The notes under the pieces: generated by a model | Database searches by the model: none | What the model was told of the DNA's origin: nothing | Seen by the model: only the letters and a program-made list of their open reading frames with translations | Assembly: GCA_039621445.1 (NCBI GenBank) | Contig: CP154956.1 | Coordinates: forward strand, 20,301,295 to 20,365,294 | Direction: 5' to 3' | Length of the DNA stretch: 64,000 nt | Source of the DNA: Euglena gracilis | Lineage: Eukaryota > Euglenida > Euglenophyceae > Euglenales | Translations under genes and position numbers: made by a program | Part shown: positions 58,961-64,000 of the stretch, in pieces | Numbering within the stretch: the stretch's first letter is position 1 | Layout of the letters: each line of letters opens with the position of its first letter

Positions 58961-61900
58961 ATGTGTGCTCATTTTTTATCATTGTGGCACCAAAATGGGA
59001 GTGGGGGGTTTGGATCTCTGGACCCCCGGGTGGCCAAGGGTCAGTGTAGAGTGCAGAGTACAGAGTGGACTGTTTTTCCAGGTTTCCTTGCTGATTGGGG
59101 GGTGTTAGTGGGTTGGTGTGCGTGGTATTTGTGAAAGTTTGCAGCAACAGGGGGTCACCAAGTTGGGCATTATAACCGACATTGTGTCTCTTCCTGGCCT
59201 TTGTGGAGCTGGTGGCAACCCACTGTTTGACCCTATACGTTACCCTGCCCCTAGTCTTTCCCCTTTTTGCAATCCCTTTTCTGACTTCCGAGCCAGGCTT
59301 GTTTTATTTGAGTTTGTAAATGCAGAAACGTCTGTCATTCGGGATTCCGGTCCTGTGAAGTAAAACCCACCAGACCTGTGTGGACCAGAAGCTTCTAGGA
59401 GGGCGGGCGTGGCTTTCTGGCGGACGTTTGTCATGGGACAATTTGGGCAATTTTGCCATTTTTGGAGCACGAAATTATAGGGTCAACAGCTTCTGGTGCT
59501 CTATGCCAGGTGGTTATCAATTTTGCATGGACAAATTGTTGTTAAGGTTGATATACCAGTGGAGGTCATGAAAAAAATATTGATCCTTTTTGTCCAAACC
59601 CTAACTTACGCTGCACCGATTGAGTTGTTTTAATGGGAAGTTTTGGCATTTCGGACAAAATTTTCAACAATTCTCACCGGTTTTTGCAAAAAGATTGGAT
59701 AATCAAACGCAATTTGTATGTGCTCTGCTTTTCAAGAAAGTCTTGTTTGAGAACATTTGGGGTCGAATTTGCCTCCTTAAAAGCCATCACTGTCACTCTG
59801 TGAGGTGAGGTCATCCCTCTCATGCCCGGGAAGTTGTCACCCTGGAAGTTCTCATCTGCTCACATACTCTCTGGTTTTCTCAGGCGACAACCTCTTGGGG
59901 AGAAAACTGAACTCCACAATAATGCACTCTTTAGGCCAGGTTTCCTCAAGGAGCAGGGCTGAATGGAAATCCTGAAAACCCGTGGATGGTGGGGAGTGTC
60001 GACCCTCCCCCTTCAATCCTGGCGTGTGGGTCCATCTGTCAGTGGGTGGGCCTGACCACCTCCCGCCCCCCTGAGTTGGGGATGGTCAACACCCCCACCA
60101 GACCCTGCACGGCGATTCTGGCCGCAGATTTCCTCACAGTTGTTGTGTTTTTAGGGGTTGGTAATTTGTGCATATGAACTGACAGAGGTGCACAACCCCA
60201 ATGCATTTGTACTTGGACACGGGGAGCGCGTACCCTGCCTCCATAAAATGCCCCGGGATGCGATTGGTTGCGAGTTCCAACTGGGTTGGGGGCGTTGCCG
60301 TAGCAGCTCCGTTGCTCATTGGGCCCCTTCGCCCACACCCCAGCCTGCTGCCGACCCTTCCCGCCGCTCCTTCTGCCCCATTGTTGCCATAGAATGACCT
60401 CGTCGCCCAAGAACTCACTCGCTCAGCCCCCCTTCCCTTGTGAAATATATGCGGTGGATATCCCAGCCAGCTGCCGGGTGGTTCTCCGTGGTCCCCTGCT
60501 GTGGCGGTGGCGATGCTGGTGGGCTGGCGGGTTTGAACCCCAAGGCCTGCCTCTCTTTTTCTGTTTGCAAACGGCGACCGGCATGTTCAAAAGTCATATC
60601 TTTTTTCGCAAGCAAATTTTTTTTTTGCAGGGTGGGGGTTCTCACCCAAGGGCTGTGTGGGAATCCCCGAAACTTGATGGGTGGTGGGCGGGGAGGTCTG
60701 AACCCCCCACCCCAAGTGTTCCCATATGTCTGGAGGCGCCAATGTTTAGGTGAATTTTGCAGTGCTATGGTGGGCGGAGTATTAAGTGAGCGTTGTTTTT
60801 GTACGAGGGGGAGGGGGTCAGTCCCCCCCCCCCCCCCGGTAGGGGGGTCCAGACCAGCCCCCCCCCCCCGAGACCGATGGGGGGTCCACCTTCCCCCGGA
60901 ACCCAAAAAAATTATTTTCTCCGGTGCTTTCTGCTGGGAAGACTATTAAATTTTGTACGTCATGGCCAATTTTTTCCAAAAGAAGTGTGTGAATACGCGG
61001 TTTTGGTGGCTTTTTTTCAAGACCCCAGAGTTTTTTCCGACGCTTTACACCAGAAAAAAATTGAAGGGGACACCGCTGCCCCCCCCCTTCCCTACCAGCC
61101 ATCATGTCAGCCTAAACCCGAGACCCAGGGCAGGCTTCACGAAGCGCATTGAGTTGACCCTCTTGGTTGGGGAACGCGGGGCTGGGGGAATGATTTCTTT
61201 GCATGTTAAACAAGAGCAGTGTGAGTGCAACCGGAGGGATCAGAGACCAGCTCCAGTGGGGGAACCGCCACCCTAGGGGGTTCAGCCAGCAACCTTTTTT
61301 TTTTTTTCAACCAGCCATTTGTTGTCACCCTCACCCCCAGGGCATCTAAAAAGGCTGCCTATACTAACCAAAGCTCAAACTGTCTGATAAGAAATGTCCA
61401 AATTGACTCCAGAACAAGAGGTGGAAGAGTAAAAATCTCGTGCCTGGTTTTTATTCATGAATTCGGTGCAATTTTTATTCTGTCACCCTCCTGAATTTTT
61501 TTGCCTTTCCTCTTCAAGTCTGCAAATCCTCTTCAAGTGCGAGAATCTGCCACCATGGGCTTGACCAAGAACAATTCGTTCAATGCCTTCGGTGCAGGCT
61601 TCTTTTTGAAACCGAGGGGGGTAGGTTGTGCAATGGGGTGCGGCCCATAGCAGGTACGCCTCCCACAGGGTCAGTTTTTGTCCTGGCCCCAGGAAGGGGA
61701 GAGGGGCTCAGCAGCCACGGTGCCAGGACGACAGTTTCAGCCGGGGGGGGGGGGCACCTGCATCGCATCCCCGCCTCTCCACCGCCTCTCGCAGGGACTG
61801 TGTGTCCCTCCTTTTCCCACACTGTGGTTGCATACGGTGGATGGAGTCGTTGCAGGCATGCCGCCTTTGTCTTCCTGGGTTTTGGGGCTTTGGTTTGGCA

Positions 61901-62390
61901 TTAGGGGTGGGGGGGGGGGTGGCAGGTGGTTCGGGGGGTCCAGAGGGTGGTGGTCAGGCAACGGCGGGAGGGTCAGAAACAGCGCACAAGTCTCAAAGCC
62001 AAGATGGCCAAGAGGACCAAAAGTTGCCTGACGGTGGCCAAAGTGGGCAAAGGCGACCAAAAAGCACCCCAATGGCTAAAAGTGCCGAAAGTGGGCAAAA
62101 GCAGGTAAAAAACAACAACAGTGAGCAAGAGTGCGTAAAGTTATGCTGTATATCTGTGACGTACACTCCTTTTTTGATGGACCCCCCTCCCAACAATAGT
62201 CAATTATTTGCCGACCACGGCCGACCAGGGCCGACTCTGGCACCAAAATGGGAAGTGACCACAGGTGCTGCTGGGACCCCCCCCCCAATTAAAACCCCAG
62301 ACATATGTTCCTTTGACCCTCCCTCTCGCCCACCAGGATGGGGGGGACCATCCACCCCACCCACAACAACATAGGGTTTCTGCGTTCTCT
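58960..62390. other. No supported gene
   Basis: AT-rich DNA with C/G runs and fragments of the repeats above. An open stretch near 60160-60400 reads plausibly in two frames and on both strands, so I do not call it. Confidence 0.5.
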
Positions 62391-62394
62391 TCAG

Positions 62395-62525
62395 CCCTGC
62401 CTGACCCTGGGTCACCAACCTCAAAAACCCCTGCGCCCCAAACAATGTACAGTGTCTCCCCAGAAATCAACCTGGCAGACAGCCCATCGTTTAGGCCAGA
62501 CGGGTCCAAGGGTCTGCTGGTCTAG
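62395..62525 (+). CDS. Possible terminal exon
   Basis: TTCTCTTCAG before it; reads LPDPGSPTSKTPAPQTMYS and VSPEINLADSPSFRPDG then KGLLV and TAG. Ser/Pro-rich C-terminus; gene unknown, possibly the end of the OTU transcript. Confidence 0.3.
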
Positions 62526-62696
62526 GCTGGAAGGAGATAAGTTTAGCTGAAAAGAACCCCTGATGTTAGCAAACAAGCTAATGCTGCATTAGGAAGCAAC
62601 ACATCCAGCAGTTCTCTTCCCTCTTTGAACATCAGTCGACAAATAATATAAGTTGTCAGGGTGCCGACCTCACTTTCCGTAACTCATTCTCGCCAG

Positions 62697-62792
62697 GATC
62701 ATGAAGCACAAGACCGGGTATTTCATCAGAAGTCCGAGGCGCTGAACCGTGGGTCATTGATCACTCGGTTCTCTGCTGGAAGATCTCAACTG
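62697..62792 (+). CDS. Possible internal exon
   Basis: CGCCAG before and GTGTGC after; 32 codons, phase 0 at both ends, reading DHEAQDRVFHQKSEALNR then GSLITRFSAGRSQL. No family was recognised. Confidence 0.3.
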
Positions 62793-64000
62793 GTGTGCTT
62801 TCGAGGGCTCACAAACGAGTGTGTTTTTTTTCAGGTGAAGTTCTTTTTGTAAGCTGAGTGGTGGAACCTGTGGTGCTGGATTGTATTGTACAGAAATATT
62901 GGATTGCAGAGTGCATCATGCAGGCGGCAAGTTTTGCATATTTTGCATATTGTGCATATTGTTGCACACAACCAGCATGTATATTTTCATCCACCAGGTC
63001 CCAGCCGGGCTTTGGACCCCCCCCCCTGGGTGAAGGGAAATAGAGTTCGGGAAAGGCTGGGCCAAAATTTTTTTCTGGGGAAGCTCTCTAAATTTTTGAA
63101 AAGGAGTCAAAAAAATGGCCAAAAATGCTGTCTTTCGGGTTTTTTTAGGGGAGGGTGGTTATTCCAAGATTTGGTTGAGAATTCACTGCCGACTGGATTT
63201 GGGTTTTTTTTGCATTCCCAAAACTTGTCCTTTAACGGCTTATCCATGCCTCCCCTGTCAACCACATTTTCCTGTACTTTGGCATGTGAAGGACAAAGGG
63301 GGGGCAGCCGGGTCGAGCCTTCTAGCCGGCAGGACTTTGGACAATTTCTTACCAGGAGGGTACCTCCCCTGGAATGGAGGCCCCTCCCCCCAAAAGGATC
63401 AAATTTTTCCTTCTGGCGCTTTGGGCCAAGAATTTTTGGGCATTTTTTGGCCAATTTTACCCAAAAGTGCCCCCCCCCCCCCAATGGCATCTGCGGCCGA
63501 TTTGGGGAGCAAAACTTTTTCGACCCGGGCCGAACACGGGGTGGTCCATAAGGGACAGGAAAGTTTTTTTTTAATTTCTCAAGGACTGCCCCTCCTTTAG
63601 ACCAAAGGGCCGACCAATGGCCGGACTGGGGCTTGAACGGGGTCGAAAAGCAAAAGGGTGAAAAGCACATTTTTTGACGTTTTGGGTGGATGGCTGTGGT
63701 CCAGGGATGTGGAGAATCAATTTTTTTCCCCGATGTCGATCTGTCGTTGCCGAAAGAGTCACATTTCCTTGCCCATCTTCCTGTGAATTTTTCATTGAAT
63801 GTGCTGGAGCGGCGGAGGTTTTTTTTCATACATTGTTTTCTTACGGACCGCCCTGCGAACACACTGGTCACCCGGACCGCGCCACTGTGCAGGAGGGGGG
63901 GGCCCCCCCCCCCCCCCCCCCGCTGGGCTGGAGGCCCCCTCTGATCCCCCCCACCTTCCCTCATATCGAACCCTGCCTTGGACCCCCACCCCTGGGTCCA

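Noticed and set aside
60039-60418. Overlapping open frames on both strands, some protein-like
   Set aside because: No border signals or conserved motif allow a choice of strand or frame.

Overview
This window looks like nuclear DNA of a eukaryotic microbe, most probably a euglenid (Euglena-like; a diplonemid is the main alternative). Coding sequence is scattered as short exons (27-230 bp) with strong G/C preference at third codon positions. Between them lie long AT-rich or C/G-homopolymer introns full of (GT)n, inverted repeats and small transposons. Some introns are ordinary GT-AG. Many are not: they carry CAG at intron positions +4 to +6 and CTG at -8 to -6, and splicing at those points restores conserved protein motifs. 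As I recall, that signature is reported for euglenid nonconventional introns. Almost none of the long open frames in the window are genes; (GT)n and G-tract frames dominate them.

Layout. (1) 1-948, minus: partial gene for a protein with one membrane helix. (2) 1922-7380, minus: RNA polymerase III subunit RPC6/RPC34 (POLR3F homologue), eight exons. (3) 7.4-12.3 kb: mostly non-coding, with two uncertain GC-rich blocks. (4) 12285-25237, minus: a Stealth-family sugar-phosphate transferase (GNPTAB-like), about 12 exons from an N-terminal signal anchor to an Asn-Asp motif near the stop. (5) 25887-26344, minus: last exon of a His/Pro/Gln-rich protein. (6) 27750-29255: fold-back Tc1/mariner element. 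(7) About 29.4-57.2 kb, plus: a very large gene for an OTU-domain cysteine peptidase (deubiquitinase-like) with a long Pro/Ala-rich N-terminal part; 17 exons from 35.9 to 57.2 kb join in one frame. (8) 57.2-64 kb: element remnants, degenerate repeats and three weak exon candidates.

The most interesting signal links introns to transposons. At least nine small elements begin with CAG and mostly end with CTG (ATG in one subfamily), and are flanked by 7-8 bp target-site duplications, as in hAT elements. Three sit inside OTU-gene exons. In each, removing the last 3 bases of the left duplication, the element, and the first 5 bases of the right duplication restores the reading frame. The same offsets (CAG at +4, CTG at -8; 3+5=8) mark the old nonconventional introns of POLR3F, the Stealth gene and the OTU domain. 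This suggests these introns are domesticated hAT-like insertions whose splice points recreate the original target site.

All gene models are inferred from protein motifs and phase consistency by eye; no alignment, transcript or database search was run.
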